In this document: piece by piece, positions 48,946-61,045 of the stretch | How positions within the stretch are numbered: position 1 is the first letter of the stretch | Layout: every line of letters starts with the position of its first letter | Assembly (NCBI GenBank): GCA_032622095.1 | Contig: CP136064.1 | Coordinates: 254,760,484-254,824,483, forward strand | Direction: 5' to 3' | DNA: 64,000 nucleotides | Origin: Siphonodentalium dalli | Taxonomy: Eukaryota; Mollusca; Scaphopoda; Gadilida; Siphonodentaliidae | Made by a program: the position numbers and the translations under genes | The notes under the pieces: model-generated | Database searches by the model: none | The model's input: only the letters and a program-made list of their open reading frames with translations | What the model was told of the DNA's origin: nothing

Positions 48946-49334
48946 CCCTTTACCCAACAAAACGGCCAAAACCGACCAAATAAATTTCAACAGCCTAAAA
49001 TATCTTCGGTCTGTCTCAATAGAACTATACAAATATGGATATCATTGGAACCGGCTCCTTGACCACATTGTGATAGTTACAGTTATGCCCTGTGCCAATG
49101 CATTCTCTTATATATGCGAGTCGACCATATGTCGCCTCGCATATATAAGAGAATGCATTGGCCTAAAAAAACACTTTTTAACACTTTTTACCATTTTGTC
49201 TTACATTCTTTAACAATTTTATAATTTTTAATGTGTTAAGCCGATGCATTCTCTTATATATGCGAGGCGACCTATGGTCGACTCGAATATATAAGAGAAT
49301 GCATTGGCACAGGGCCCTTCTGTTGGGTAAAGGG
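48946..49334. mobile_element. piggyBac-like MITE with two internal hairpins
   Basis: A 14-bp perfect terminal inverted repeat, CCCTTTACCCAACA, flanked on both sides by TTAA, the target of piggyBac-type elements. It is 389 bp long with no coding content. Inside are two near-perfect palindromes, about 49097-49163 and 49247-49308, both of the form GCATTCTCTTATATATGCGA, loop, mirror. Confidence 0.75.
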
Positions 49335-49464
49335 TTAATACCGAAATTAAGAACAACGTCAATATAGTTTTCATGTATGTGTTGTGGTGGTTGTTTACAT
49401 ACTTTAATGTTATTTCGTATGAACCACTTCGATTGCCTCGAGTCCCTTTAAATCATTAGGTTAC

Positions 49465-49584
49465 CTTGTGATCGGCACACAGAGTTCCATCTCCAGGGAG
49501 GATTGTAGTGCATATATCTGTTCGTCCAGCCATGTAACACCATAGCCCCGAACATAGTCCGTCTGTCGTCCCTTTATACAAGCT
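49465..49584 (-). CDS. ADAMTS-like protease, core of the cysteine-rich domain
   Basis: A 120-nt, 40-codon exon in phase 0 at both ends, after TTTCCTTTAG and before GTAACC. It reads SLYKGTTDGLCSGLWCYMAG, then TDIC, LPGDGTLCADHK. The pairing of C-x-x-LWC with DGTxC is the hallmark of the ADAMTS cysteine-rich domain, which in known members helps to recognise substrates. Another frame is also open across the exon but gives no such pattern and breaks the phase match. Neighbours in the gene are 50783-50915 and 34474-34522. Confidence 0.87.
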
Positions 49585-50782
49585 CTAAAGGAAATGCAAT
49601 AGAAGTTAGGATAATACTTTATTTTAGAGTACAAAATACATAACGTCACAATATATTCAGATTTATATTCACATATGTATTGTCTGGAGCTACGAGGCCA
49701 ATTATCAGTCTTACCGTCTTTCCTGAATGTGACAGAATTCCATGAATAATGTACATAAATAATATGTGAACTATTTCATTTTCAATTCCAGTAAATACAC
49801 AAAACACGTTAAAAAACCATGGATAGACATCGATAGGCAATGGTAATTTTTTATATGGATTATGTTCTGACTGAATAAAACTTTGCTCACATACCTTAGA
49901 CATGTAGGCAATTCGATGCAGAGGACTATCATGGCATCGTACCTAAGGAGGTACAGTGCATCGAACGTATAAAATTTGATCAACCATTTGTTGTATGGGC
50001 AGCATACAACTAATAGTATAATAGGAGGTATAATATATATATATGTGTGATTCACGTACTATGAATAATCTCCCCAACCACTGCTGTAGATATTCGCCAG
50101 GTGTGAACAAATCCTTGGTTGCTAATCATTTAGTTTCTTCACTATACCATTCTGTAATTAATTGTGAACAACCGTTGCCAAACGAATGCGTTTACCGTTG
50201 TGCTGCAGAGTTTCGTTAATATATTTGGAGATTTTGAGAAAGATTGTTGTCGCGCTTTACAACTATATGCCAGATTCATATTACTTTATGGGTGAAATTA
50301 TATTTCCAACTTTTACAAGAACGTGTTATTAAAATGTGACTACTCAAACAAATATTAAAACATTTGCAAGTCTCATTCCAATTCTGAAATTTCTTCGAAT
50401 ACACACAGAACATAGATTGCTATCCCGATATGTCCTATTTATACATTAGCCATTGTTGAGCTTTATTGATTGTAGTAGTGTTACACACGACGCCTGGACA
50501 TTTGATAAAAATCAATCCAAACAATATATATGTTTATTCAAAACAATTCCACAATACGATGCACACTAGTATGCCATGCCCAAGTATATGACATTGAACC
50601 GTATAACAAGAACCTGTCAATTTGAATCGGGTGATCGAATTTTATTAATTCCATAATATATGCATTAACTACTTGTTTAATTCATAACATGTTGTGATTG
50701 TGAATATGTTTCCTACTTCAGTGAGATATTGCAACAATATGTTAGTGATGTCGCTTTCTTTCGGTACATTACAGTCGCTTAC

Positions 50783-50915
50783 CAAGCAAGCTCCGGAATC
50801 GTTGGCAACCGCCAGCTGACACTGTTCATGGATGTCCAAATTATCTCCGAACGGAATATTATATGCTGTCAAATTCTCAGGAGAATTGTTGTCTTGCACT
50901 ATTATACAATTGTTC
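50783..50915 (-). CDS. ADAMTS-like protease, linker to the cysteine-rich domain
   Basis: A 133-nt exon after TTATTGAACAG and before GTAAGC. Its first base completes the serine codon split at the end of 62445-62612, and 44 codons follow. The peptide begins NNCIIV and later has IPFGDNLDIHEQCQLAV and GACL. In ADAMTS proteins the segment after the protease domain reads like C-(L/I)-(L/I) ... P-G-x-x-Y-D-x-x-EQC-x-L-x-F-G, so the position and the EQCQL motif fit well. An alternative acceptor lies 40-odd bases downstream (TTGACAG) but would lose the first cysteine. Confidence 0.85.
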
Positions 50916-51049
50916 CTGTTCAATAAATAATGATATTGTATTACTGCTCACTGGTGATGTATATATTGTATTCAATAACTGGAATTGCATGTTTTAGATG
51001 TCGAAATCCCAGTCAGTAAACTGTTAACTAAAACATATCAGAAGGAATA

Positions 51050-51300
51050 TCATGAACGCAATTGCCGATGGCGTATCATAAAAAATATTGTTCCAAGATC
51101 TGAAATCCAGAGCTTTTCGTCGAAGCACATGTATATGTATACCACAGTTCGACAAACCGACGAGTCTCGGAATGTGAAAAACATCGATTTAAAAGGACCA
51201 ATACACTTGCAGGGTGTAAATGTGCAAACATTTTCAAAAGTCTGTAAAACATCACCATCAAAGAAGAAAATGGAGAATTAGATCCACCGTGTTAGTATAA
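51050..51300. repeat. Dispersed repeat with relatives at 48.5 and 61.1 kb
   Basis: The part 51070-51150 matches 61070-61140 (GTATCATAAAA, then TCTGARATCCAGAGC), and 51190-51290 matches 48540-48640. One dispersed non-coding repeat, seen whole here and in halves elsewhere, is the simplest reading. Confidence 0.5.
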
Positions 51301-51739
51301 ACATTATATATTTGTCCCTCTATGGACATTCATATAAATAATTACAATAGGTACAAAGTTAGAAGAAAAATGGGATTAGGCAACAAGCCATAAGCTTATT
51401 TGAAGCCCTACCTCTTGACATTTGGCGCGGCCCTACTTGAGTGCAGGTCAAGTAGGGGTAAATGATAGAGACATAACAAGATCCACAGAAAGAAGAAATA
51501 TGAGGTGGAGACGAGACAGAGGGACAGAAGATAATGTCAGAATTTAGAGAGAAGATCAGAAAGTACAAAGTGTGAGGTTTAGTTATATATCTGAACATGC
51601 ATATAATTAATTTCAAATAAACCAAAAAGATATATAATAACAAATTTCAAGGAAATAAAACGTAGTATTTGTTCATAATTTCTGAGCTGCCATGAAGATT
51701 TGCTTATTAATTTCATAGGATCATTCGTCAGATCCCTGT

Positions 51740-51855
51740 TATAATCATTCGAAAACATAGCATCTCCCCTTCTTTAATATTGCACCATTTAAACACTACT
51801 TTTGAGAACTAGGCATATAATTTGGCCAGGAACGTCGGGCGGTGAATCGGAACTT
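51740..51855 (+). repeat. Diverged single copy of the foldback's 217-bp repeat
   Basis: ATCATTCGAAAACATAGCATC, then CTTTAATATTGCACCATTTA and TTTGGCCAGGAACG follow the order of the 217-bp unit found at 23580-25700 inside the foldback. It lies 24 kb outside that element and is clearly more diverged. Confidence 0.7.
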
Positions 51856-52527
51856 AGTGTAGTAAGTTCAGAATGGGTTTTATATACTACAATGAATACA
51901 ATGAACAACATTTATATTCACATAAATTTATTATCATGAACATGTGAACATCATTTATAACGAATCATCATCAGTCAGTGTTAATATATCGAATTGAATA
52001 GTTGCTATTAAGTTCATGTTGTTCTTGTCGTTGATCGAGTGTTTATGTTCTCCATCGGGGATTCTCATTCCTGCTGGGACACACTATAACATGTAAGCCG
52101 AGGCCGAGTCAAAATTAAAGGTGTGAGCGGGGTGTTATGTGGCGTTTGGTCCGTTGTTTTCAATGTATATGAATTCAAGTTGGTGTAATTGTCCGGGTTG
52201 AGACTTGGAATACACTACCGTTTGAATTGTTTTTAAATGCACAAATGTGTAGATTTGATTCAACTTTTTCGTTCTGGAACACACTAAAACGTGTAAGAGG
52301 TCGGCTCCAATTAAAAGGTGTAAACGGCTTATGTTCTTAGCGGTATATGTAATCGGATTAACTAATTGACGACTCTAGACTAATAGTGTTGGGTGTTTTG
52401 TATCATTTCAGGTTTTTGGGGAAATAATAATTTAGAAAGTGAAATACATGTTACAATAAATTTAATCACAGTGCATAAAATAATATAAAGACATTAGTAT
52501 ACTGTGACAATATAGACCGGATCATGA

Positions 52528-53798
52528 AAACCTCTACTGAGACCGAATTCGAGGAAGTATTCGACAGACTTAGTGTCAATTGGAGCGAATCTTTCTATGA
52601 CTATGCCAACCAACACATCAAAACGTCATCACACAGCATAGCAGTCATTTTGTCCTAGAACAGATTGGTAACTTTGCTGAATTATCGGGAGTAACAAACA
52701 ACATAGCCGAGTCATTCCAACAAAGTGTACAAGGACCTCATAGAATGGAAACGTGTCCCACTAGATTATATGGTGCTATTTTAAAACTACCTGCAGAACT
52801 TCCACGTTTTGGAATTAAAGCGTGGATATTGTTGTTATCTACAAGATCCAGAAACTGTTGTTCTCCCAAAGAATGTCATGAAAACGTCAGACATAGTTGC
52901 CTTTGTCAAGGGAAAACTTGAATTGCCAACAACAACCGATTCGACCGAACAATCTCCCGAGCCACAACTAGCAGTAGAAGCAGAACAACAGCCGACTGAC
53001 TCAATGCCAACGGGGTCATCACAGCGAGCCATGGCGTCCAATACAGTGCTACATAATATCGTATTTCACTGCCCACAGGCATCCTTTGTCGTCACGGGAT
53101 CGAAAGGCAACACATATGCCGTATCCTTGTTACCAACTGAGAAATGTGCTTGCCCAGCCTTAGCAGATTGCTGGCACATATTAGCTGCTAAGATGGCTAT
53201 TGGAGTAGAAACCCCAAGAGAGAAAAACTCTTCAACCTCACGTAGCTCACACGAAATAACAGAAAGAAGCCGAACAAAAACGCAGTGAAGAAAAGGCCAA
53301 GACCCATATATCAAGAGAACGAAGAGAAATGAATTATAAGCGCCCCAGATTCCGTAATCAACACCCCGTCATGTCCATCTCCACTAGTATCCGGTGCGCT
53401 GCTATCAACGACAAGGAAAACTAAAAAAACGTCTCAAATTCGAGTTGCCCAAAAAGCTAGTTATAGATCTGCCCAGTATTGAGGAAGAACCCATCACCCG
53501 CTTCGCTGATTTACCAACCGATGCCATAGATATCAACAACACCGCGCTTCCCGACAACGACAATCGACCACAAACCGACAACGACCCAGAATGGCTCACT
53601 ATGAACGGCCGCAAGCTTAGAGAATCACATCGAGAAAAGATAGTCAACTTCAATGAGATTTGCAGTGACGTGATAAATGCATCAGTTGAAATAATCACGG
53701 GCCAATATGAAGTAAACGGCTTGCAACAAACAGAACTGACGCCCTATTACGATGAACCAAACGATTCATGGCAATATACATCACGATTATATTATTAA
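52528..53798 (+). pseudogene. MULE-type transposase remnant with SWIM zinc finger
   Basis: Pieces in several frames follow the C-terminal order of animal Mutator-like transposases: FEEVFDRLSVNW, then IGNFAELSGVTNNIAESF, then WKRVPLDYMVL and LELKRGYC, then a SWIM finger in TEKCACPALADCWHILAAKM (C-x-C-x6-C-x-H, 53140-53190), then a tail with ITGQYEVNGLQQTE (53694 on). The catalytic DDE part is not seen, so the copy is 5'-truncated as well as broken by frame changes and a TAA near 52786. A live relative would cut and paste elements with 8-10 bp target duplications. Confidence 0.7.
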
Positions 53799-53800
53799 AA

Positions 53801-56800
53801 TATTATTAATATATTAAAATGTAGACCAGTTTTATGTAATAAAACGCCGCCCTCTGTACTCCCCGAAGAACTTTGATGGAACAATCGCTTCTATCCGAAT
53901 AACATATGAATAAGTGGTATTAAAGTCCCCAATGCAATGAGATTAGCTGTGTCTATGTCTTGTCTGGTCAGATTTAATGTTTGAACTTCGTCTGAAATAG
54001 ACGCACTTTTTATACTAGAATTTGCGCAATAGGAGCGCGGGAAAATCGCACGTCGAGTTGGTTTAAGGGTTTTTAGAGGCCGAATATTTATGATATAGAG
54101 AGGCCAACAGAATGATACCATCCAATTTGGGTTGATTGGGATATCTCAAGTATAGTTTGGTGGTTGTGAGAGCTCATTGCCCCCTGATTTCTGCTCTCTG
54201 TGGTCTGCTCCTTTAAAATATCTATACTATTTGACCCCTCCATGGGTTCCACCCTTGTTATTCAACATAATTTAGTACCGACGATTTCTGGTCTTTGACC
54301 AGAACGCAAGACCGCACTGTTAGCATGGGGTGCCAAGCAGGGTGGTTATGCATGGGTCTTTCCCCCTAACTGTAGTCAAACCTAATGCAACATTTATTTT
54401 GGACTGAAATGCCCATCTGTTTGCAATTTCCAAACATTATGGTGGGTGTAATGTTGAAAATGTCCCCGAATTGGAAAGATTGAGGTCAGTCTAGTTGACA
54501 GGATTGTAAAATATTCATGTTCAGATTTCAAAATGTTCTCACGTCGGGCCGAACCATCATCCGACCCGTGTGTCCTGTGCTCTTGCCAGCAATTACCTGA
54601 TAATTACTTTAAGAAAAATAAATCGGGGTGTCATACCACTAGATGTTAGGGTATTTTTAATTTTCAGGTTCAGATCTAAAAATCATTCTCATCCTTTTCA
54701 TCCCCCTGCATGACTAGTGGCCACAAGACTGTTGGTCTATTAAAAATAGGATACCCTATAGTCTGTGAGGGGACATTTGGAAAAAATCAAAGCCCCAGGG
54801 GATGAGTACAAACTGGGTTACGTAAAATTGTGAGTTTGGTTTGATTCAAGGGGTGGGGTGCAGTTGGTAATTCCACCCCAACGCAAACCCTCTAGCCACG
54901 TCCCGAGTGCCAAATATCCCAGACTCAACCAGTGGTGCCCAGCGACTAGGTTTTTGCTATTGGCATATTTTTTGTGTATCCGAGAATACACTGCACCGGC
55001 GGCAATATATTGACCATACTCTAAATAAAAATGCTTCCGTGTCGATCACACGGTAACGTCTTGTTGTATGGTAAGACGATAATTGCATTGTAGACATTAT
55101 ATGGAACACCGATCGTCAAAAAACGCAACATCAAAATACACAAGCAAGGCTTATCGGTCCAAACAGTGAAATGTGTTTTCCTTGTGTATTTCTCGCATAT
55201 ACGCATGGTTATATATAAACGAGCTACGAGCATCTGACCGCTGAACTTTATAATTCCCTCAGTGATTGCACAGCTGGAAATTTTCAATCTAAGAACAGGG
55301 TAGACCTATATCGTCGTGTTCTTTCCATAAAAGTACAAACTTTAACCTTCAGACCAATCGCGAATTAAAGCCTCAGGTCTCTTTGCTTTGTGATTGAAAA
55401 GTATATAACTCAAAAATGTTGTATTGTATTTGTAATACAATTATCAAATGCACAAACGGACTAAAGATACATTGAACGTTGTATACAGTATCACTACGTG
55501 TGTGTTCCGTTCTCTTTGTTCTTTTCGATCTCATGAAATGTGCAAATGCATTAGTTATTTTTACGGAGAAGTAGAACCAAATTTACCCATGATTGAGAAT
55601 TCAAAGTAAATAGTTCAGCACAAACACCGACCAGAAAGTTGAAAATCAGCAACTCAATGACATCGATGTGTGTTGGAAGCTGATTATAACACAGTTGTTC
55701 GAAGAAATGCATGCGATAAATGGATTATTAATACAATATTATTTAAAAACTGAATAATGTTGTAATAACTTTTGTTATTGTGACCAAAAATCATAGTTTA
55801 ACAAAACTATTACCGCAAAGCATACCATTATTCGCATTTTTATTGACAGAGCAATGCGCTATCAGGTTAAATATTGTCAACTTCATTTTGCTAGAAAAAG
55901 TTAAATATTTTTGCTTTTGGTAGCGAAATCCTTGAAAGCGTGAGGTGACAATTAGAAATTTAAAACAGTGGGGGTCAAATTTCCCAGAGTTAGAACACTT
56001 TAGTATGGTCTGGTTCAAGGCGGTGCAATTGGAAATTATTTGGTTGGAAACCAACCCCATACCCGACAAAAATCATCCACGTCCCATTATTTTTAACATA
56101 GTTTTCTGATAACGTTTCTGCCTTAAATGTATCAAAAATAAATCACGTTAAATGCAAAGATTGGAATATGAATTTTCGTGATATCAATGATGTGAAGATG
56201 GACGTTTGGATGACCCAACAACCAATTATAATATAGCTAAATATACATAATTTATATATAAGAAAATCTTGGACAAAACCATATGTGCTTTAATGTCGTA
56301 TCTCGATAACATCACAACGAGCCATCGATAGTTTGCATTCACGTCAGGGCATGAATGTTGTATCTCCAGTATCACACATATTAAGATGCTTCATATCTCA
56401 TAGCATGGTTTAAACAAGCATATTTATTTGAGTCAAAGTTTTTGCACGTGATGATTTTGGGTGCTGTAATTTGTCAAGGAGATACGACATTACATCACAG
56501 AGAAATTTTGCACACATGGACATATAACACAATTGCACAGCATTTATCGTGGGGACTGTGAGGTGACAATTTCGCGGCGATTCCAAACATACCAATATCT
56601 CATTATCCAGCCAAAATGGACTTACGACATTATCGTTCTCAGGCAACGATATGAAGACTAATTTGACTTATGTAATAAGACATTCCAACTGACCAAATAT
56701 CTAAAGCTAAAAGTACACGGACATTTAGTTACGAACATTCCGTGCATTTAAGTCATCGACTGTTCCATCAGGGCTGTTACTAGTAGGTGGGGTATTATGT

Positions 56801-56899
56801 ATCAAGCCTATATACGGACTGTGACCAAGAGACCTATATAACTTTCGTGTAACGAAGTCATCGGCATTCTATATTTACACCGCGGCCGCGACAAAAAAA
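53801..56899. other. Intron, no recognised gene
   Basis: AT-rich sequence with short, unrelated open frames. 54240-54900 has a different, more G- and C-containing texture and may belong to the end of the MULE copy, but no inverted terminus was found. No RNA gene or exon is supported. Confidence 0.4.
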
Positions 56900-57039
56900 T
56901 TGAAATTGAAAGTTAAACTTAAATTAATTTATGATATCCATATTAGTTTCCATGTATATGTACAGACGTTCAGTACTACGACACAACCAAATGGTCGTAA
57001 TCAGGGGCCCACATAACAACACCTTAGAAACCCCCCATT

Positions 57040-60000
57040 ATGTCTGCAAATAACATAACTTTGAGTGAGGTAAGGGACGCGCGTACGCATGACTTCGCGG
57101 CGAAATGGTCTCAAATAGAAGGAGACGAATTTGATCCCGACAGCATCCAACTCTGGAATCAAAATACCTGCCAATATCTCTCGCCCACAGAGGGTAAAGA
57201 ATTTCTCTCAAATAACATAAAATTCTCTCTTTTTGGCATAAACTGCAGAAGCCTTAACGCAAATTATGAAAACCTGAAAAACCTACTCTGTGATTTGAAT
57301 TCAGAAGAATATATGTTTGATATTATCGCCCTAACAGAAATATTCAATGTGCATAGATCCTCAGACTTCTCACTTCCAGGATATCACCCCTTAGAATTTA
57401 ATACTCGACCCGATGGCGACGATGGCAGAGGCGGTGTTGGTATTTACATCAAGGAAAATATACAATACAAACTAAGACCCGACTTGACAATATTTATACC
57501 CCACGTAATAGAAACAATATTTGTAGAAATACACCGAGGAGCGAACGATACTTACATAATAGGATGTATGTATAGACCAAATACAGCACCGAAGGCCGAC
57601 TTGGACAAATTTATGTTGAAATTCGATAATATCTTAGAGAAATTGAAAAAAGCCAAGTCTTACATAATAGGAGACCTCAACATTAACCTTCTCAATTTCG
57701 ATACGCATGCAAAAACTAACGATTTCATAAATAATGTTTTTACAAGAGGATTCATGCCCATGATTACGAAACCTACAAGATTAACCGAACACTCTGCCAC
57801 CATAATTGATCATATCTATACCAACAAAATGCAAGATAGTCACCAAACAGGGATAATTACCTGCGATGTTTCCGATCATTTCGGTATATTCATCTCTGAA
57901 GCAAACAAGCAGAAACCCTTAAACCCCTCCCATAAAAAAGCTACATATAGGAACTATAATATTAATAATGTCCATATATTCAAAAACTTGTTAAAATCGT
58001 GTAAATTTGACTCAGTTCTGAGTTGCAACTCATCTGAAAAGGCATATGAATTTTTTTTAGAAATATACATGACCGCGCACGACCTAGCTTTTCCGCTCGT
58101 AACACGGAAAGTACCCAAGAAATATATCAAACGCGCACCATGGATGACATCTGGACTAATCAAATCATCAATCACCAAACAAGAACTCTACTGTAATAAA
58201 CTGAATTCGCCTTCGGACACAAATAAAATTGCCTACATAAATTATCGTCAATTATATAATAAACTAATTAGGAAAAGTAAAAATAGTTATTATTCTGACT
58301 GTCTAGAACAAAATAAAAATGATATAAAAAACACATGGAAAATTCTTAAAAATGCCATCAATAAAAATCAAAAATCGTGTAACTATCCTAAGATATTTAA
58401 TGATAACAATATAGAGCTATCTGACCCAAACATAATAGCCAAAACATTTAATGACTACTTTTCAAAAATCGGTGAAAACACTAGCAGTTCTATTCATTCT
58501 GAAACCTCAGACGCAGACTTTACTGACTACCTTCGAAATAGACAAGCAAACGAATTAGAAATCGAACCCACATCCATTCAGGAAATAATATTAACATGTT
58601 ATTCTATGAAAGGAAAAAAGAGCAAAGATTACATCGGCATATCGACTGAACTCATGAAAGAGACTATCTTCATAATAGCCCCAGCACTTAAGTATATATT
58701 TAATCTTTCGTTTGAACAGGGAATAGTCCCAATGAACATGAAAATCTCTAAAGTAGTTCCCATTCCCAAAATAAACAACGCCAAGGAAATAACACACTAT
58801 CGTCCAATCAGTATCCTTCCATCGTTCTCTAAACTGCTTGAAAAATTAATGCAAAAACGACTTGTAGTTTTTCTTAAAGACAATGAAATATTATATAAAC
58901 ACCAATATGGATTTAGACAAAACCACTCAACGTTTCATCCTATTATGCATCTTCTAGATCATTTCGTTAATAATAATGATAAACCGACACGGGATTCCAC
59001 CCTGGCCCTATTCCTTGACTTATCTAAAGCGTTCGATACAATAGACCACAATATACTGCTATCAAAACTTGACCACTATGGTATTAGGGGTGTAGCAAAG
59101 TCGTGGTTCTATAGTTATTTATATAACAGGAGACAATATGTTGAATATTGCGGGTGTGCTTCAAACCTTATGAATACTTCCTGTGGAGTCCCACAAGGCT
59201 AAATTCTTGGGCCAATAATCTTTTTAATATACGTGAATGATATGGCAAATTCTACAACAATGGACTTTTTATCGTATGCCGATGATACCACTCTCTTTAC
59301 AAGCGGTAACAATTGGGAATTAGTACAAAGTTATGTCAACAACGAATTAGCCAATGTATTCGATTGGTGCTGCTGTAATAAACTTGCAATTAATATTAAT
59401 AAAAGCAACTATATGCTCATACACCCACCGAATAATGACAAAAAATGGAATACTTTGAAAATAAAGTTAAATCACAATGAATTGAATCGAATAGGGAATC
59501 TTGGGCACGAATCCTCAACAAAATTTTTAGGTATCCATATTGATGAGAACTTGACGTTCAAAAGGCACGTATCCATAATCTGGTCTAAAATATCACATGC
59601 AATATATTGTATCAATAAGGTGAAACATTTTTTCCCGAGTAAAGCGTTGAAAACTTTGTACTATGCATTGATTCAAAGCCAATTAGTTTACGGTATCCAA
59701 ATATGGGGACATGTTCCAGAAGTCAAGAAAATTTTTCTATTACAAAAACGAGCAATGCGTATAATATGCAATAAGAAGTATAGGAGTCACACAGACCCGC
59801 TCTTTAAAAAAGAAAATATCTTGAAAATATATGACTTACACACCATCAATTCTACAATGTTCGTGCATGACTGGTATTATGACCGTCTGCCGGCTTCTTT
59901 TAAAATGATGTACAACAAACGAGCAAAATCAACTCCAAGACACCCTAATCCCCTGCTACTAGAAAAACCTAGAACTAAATTTTCTGGAAGATTACCACAC

Positions 60001-60159
60001 CACGCATTCCCCACAATATGGAACAACCTTGAAGCTGAATACACATGCATACAAAGCAGGCATATATTGAAGAAACGCTTACAGACAAAAATACTTGGTA
60101 ATTATCTAAAAAATGTACGCTGTAAAAACACAGGATGTCCCGACTGTACCGATACATAA
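57040..60159 (+). CDS. Jockey-like LINE endonuclease / reverse transcriptase with one in-frame TAA
   Basis: ATG at 57040. The endonuclease shows LFGINCRSLN (about residue 64), LTEIF (98), RGGVGIYI (130), IIGDLNINLL (209), IDHIYTN (about 258) and VSDHFGIF. The reverse transcriptase shows YRPISILPSF (about 586), LFLDLSKAFDTID (about 657), CGVPQG (715-720), then TAA at 59200-59202, then ILGP in the same frame, SYADD (about 745) and a C-terminal C-x4-C-x2-C piece (CKNTGCPDC). The frame before and after the TAA is otherwise open for 1,040 codons. The usual residue there is serine, and TCA to TAA would be one change. Whether the stop is a lesion or is read through is open. Confidence 0.9.
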
Positions 60160-60911
60160 TACGAATACTTATCTCAAAATAAACACCATGTATACACTTA
60201 GCACAATCATAGTTCTACTCTACCATTTTCATTTCCACCACCGCGTCCTCGATCATATAAAATGTTACAATACCAATACCACGATGACTACAAAGCAAGT
60301 CATAATATCGACACATTAAAGGTGAACAAGCATATTTGAAGTAATGGACACTCATGCCGAGTCTGCTCATCCAATCTATGATGGTATACACACACATAAT
60401 TATCACATTTAGTTAACATTCTCCCTTAAACCTCACTCAACAAAAAGCCCTTCCGGCGAATCATATAAATTCATATTTATTTTTATTGTTACTATAAAAG
60501 TTGCATAATCTCTCCCCATAATCCTATGAATCAATGAGTATGCAATAATAATTCTGAGTCGGATGAGACATCGTGATGAGCTTGTGTTCTGAGATTTCAT
60601 CATGAGAACTTCTCTATAATCTGAATACTATTCTCTCAATCTTCGTTTGAAACTAAGACATGCAGAAACTTCTCATACTTTAGAACATGTGACAAGAACG
60701 TAACGTTTCCGGTGAGAGATAAAGCGATATAGTGATCACTCGTCTGGACTGGCTTACAAACATATACACACTTTTGTAAAAATAACGCCCTGAACATTTT
60801 GTCTTATATTATTTGTTATATATATACGATTAGTCTGTACGTCTACGTGGATATGAATATGAATAATATTCACGATATCTGATAAATTATTTGTATAATG
60901 ATATTTGTTAT

Positions 60912-60952
60912 GGGGGAAACAGGAAGACAGCCCGGCAGGGCTATGTTCCCCC
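60912..60952 (+). promoter_or_regulatory. 3' UTR stem-loop of the jockey-like LINE
   Basis: GGGGGAA (60912-60918) pairs with TTCCCCC (60946-60952), and AGCCC (60929-60933) pairs with GGGCT (60938-60942) across a short loop, 70 bases before the short-repeat tail. In several LINEs a 3' hairpin of this kind is what the element's own reverse transcriptase recognises; that role is inferred here. Confidence 0.6.
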
Positions 60953-61045
60953 AGCAATATACTGAATTATTCTAGTTTTATGTTAATTTATTGTACTATT
61001 CATATGTGTATTGTAAATAAAAATATCCTATCCATCCTATCCTAC

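Larger units (their letters stand above)
56900..61045 (+). mobile_element. Jockey-like LINE, full-length coding frame
   Basis: A plus-strand non-LTR retrotransposon: a coding frame at 57040-60159, a long 3' UTR, and a tail of ATCCTATCC units ending near 61045. Just before the tail, a stem-loop (60912-60952) pairs GGGGGAA with TTCCCCC and AGCCC with GGGCT. The 5' boundary is set only roughly. It lies in the host intron between the 62445-62612 and 50783-50915 exons, facing against the host gene. Confidence 0.85.

Noticed and set aside
49461-49649. Alternative open frame across the 49465-49584 exon
   Set aside because: It is open but gives no cysteine-rich motif. The other frame gives CSGLWC and DGTLC and matches both neighbouring exons in phase.
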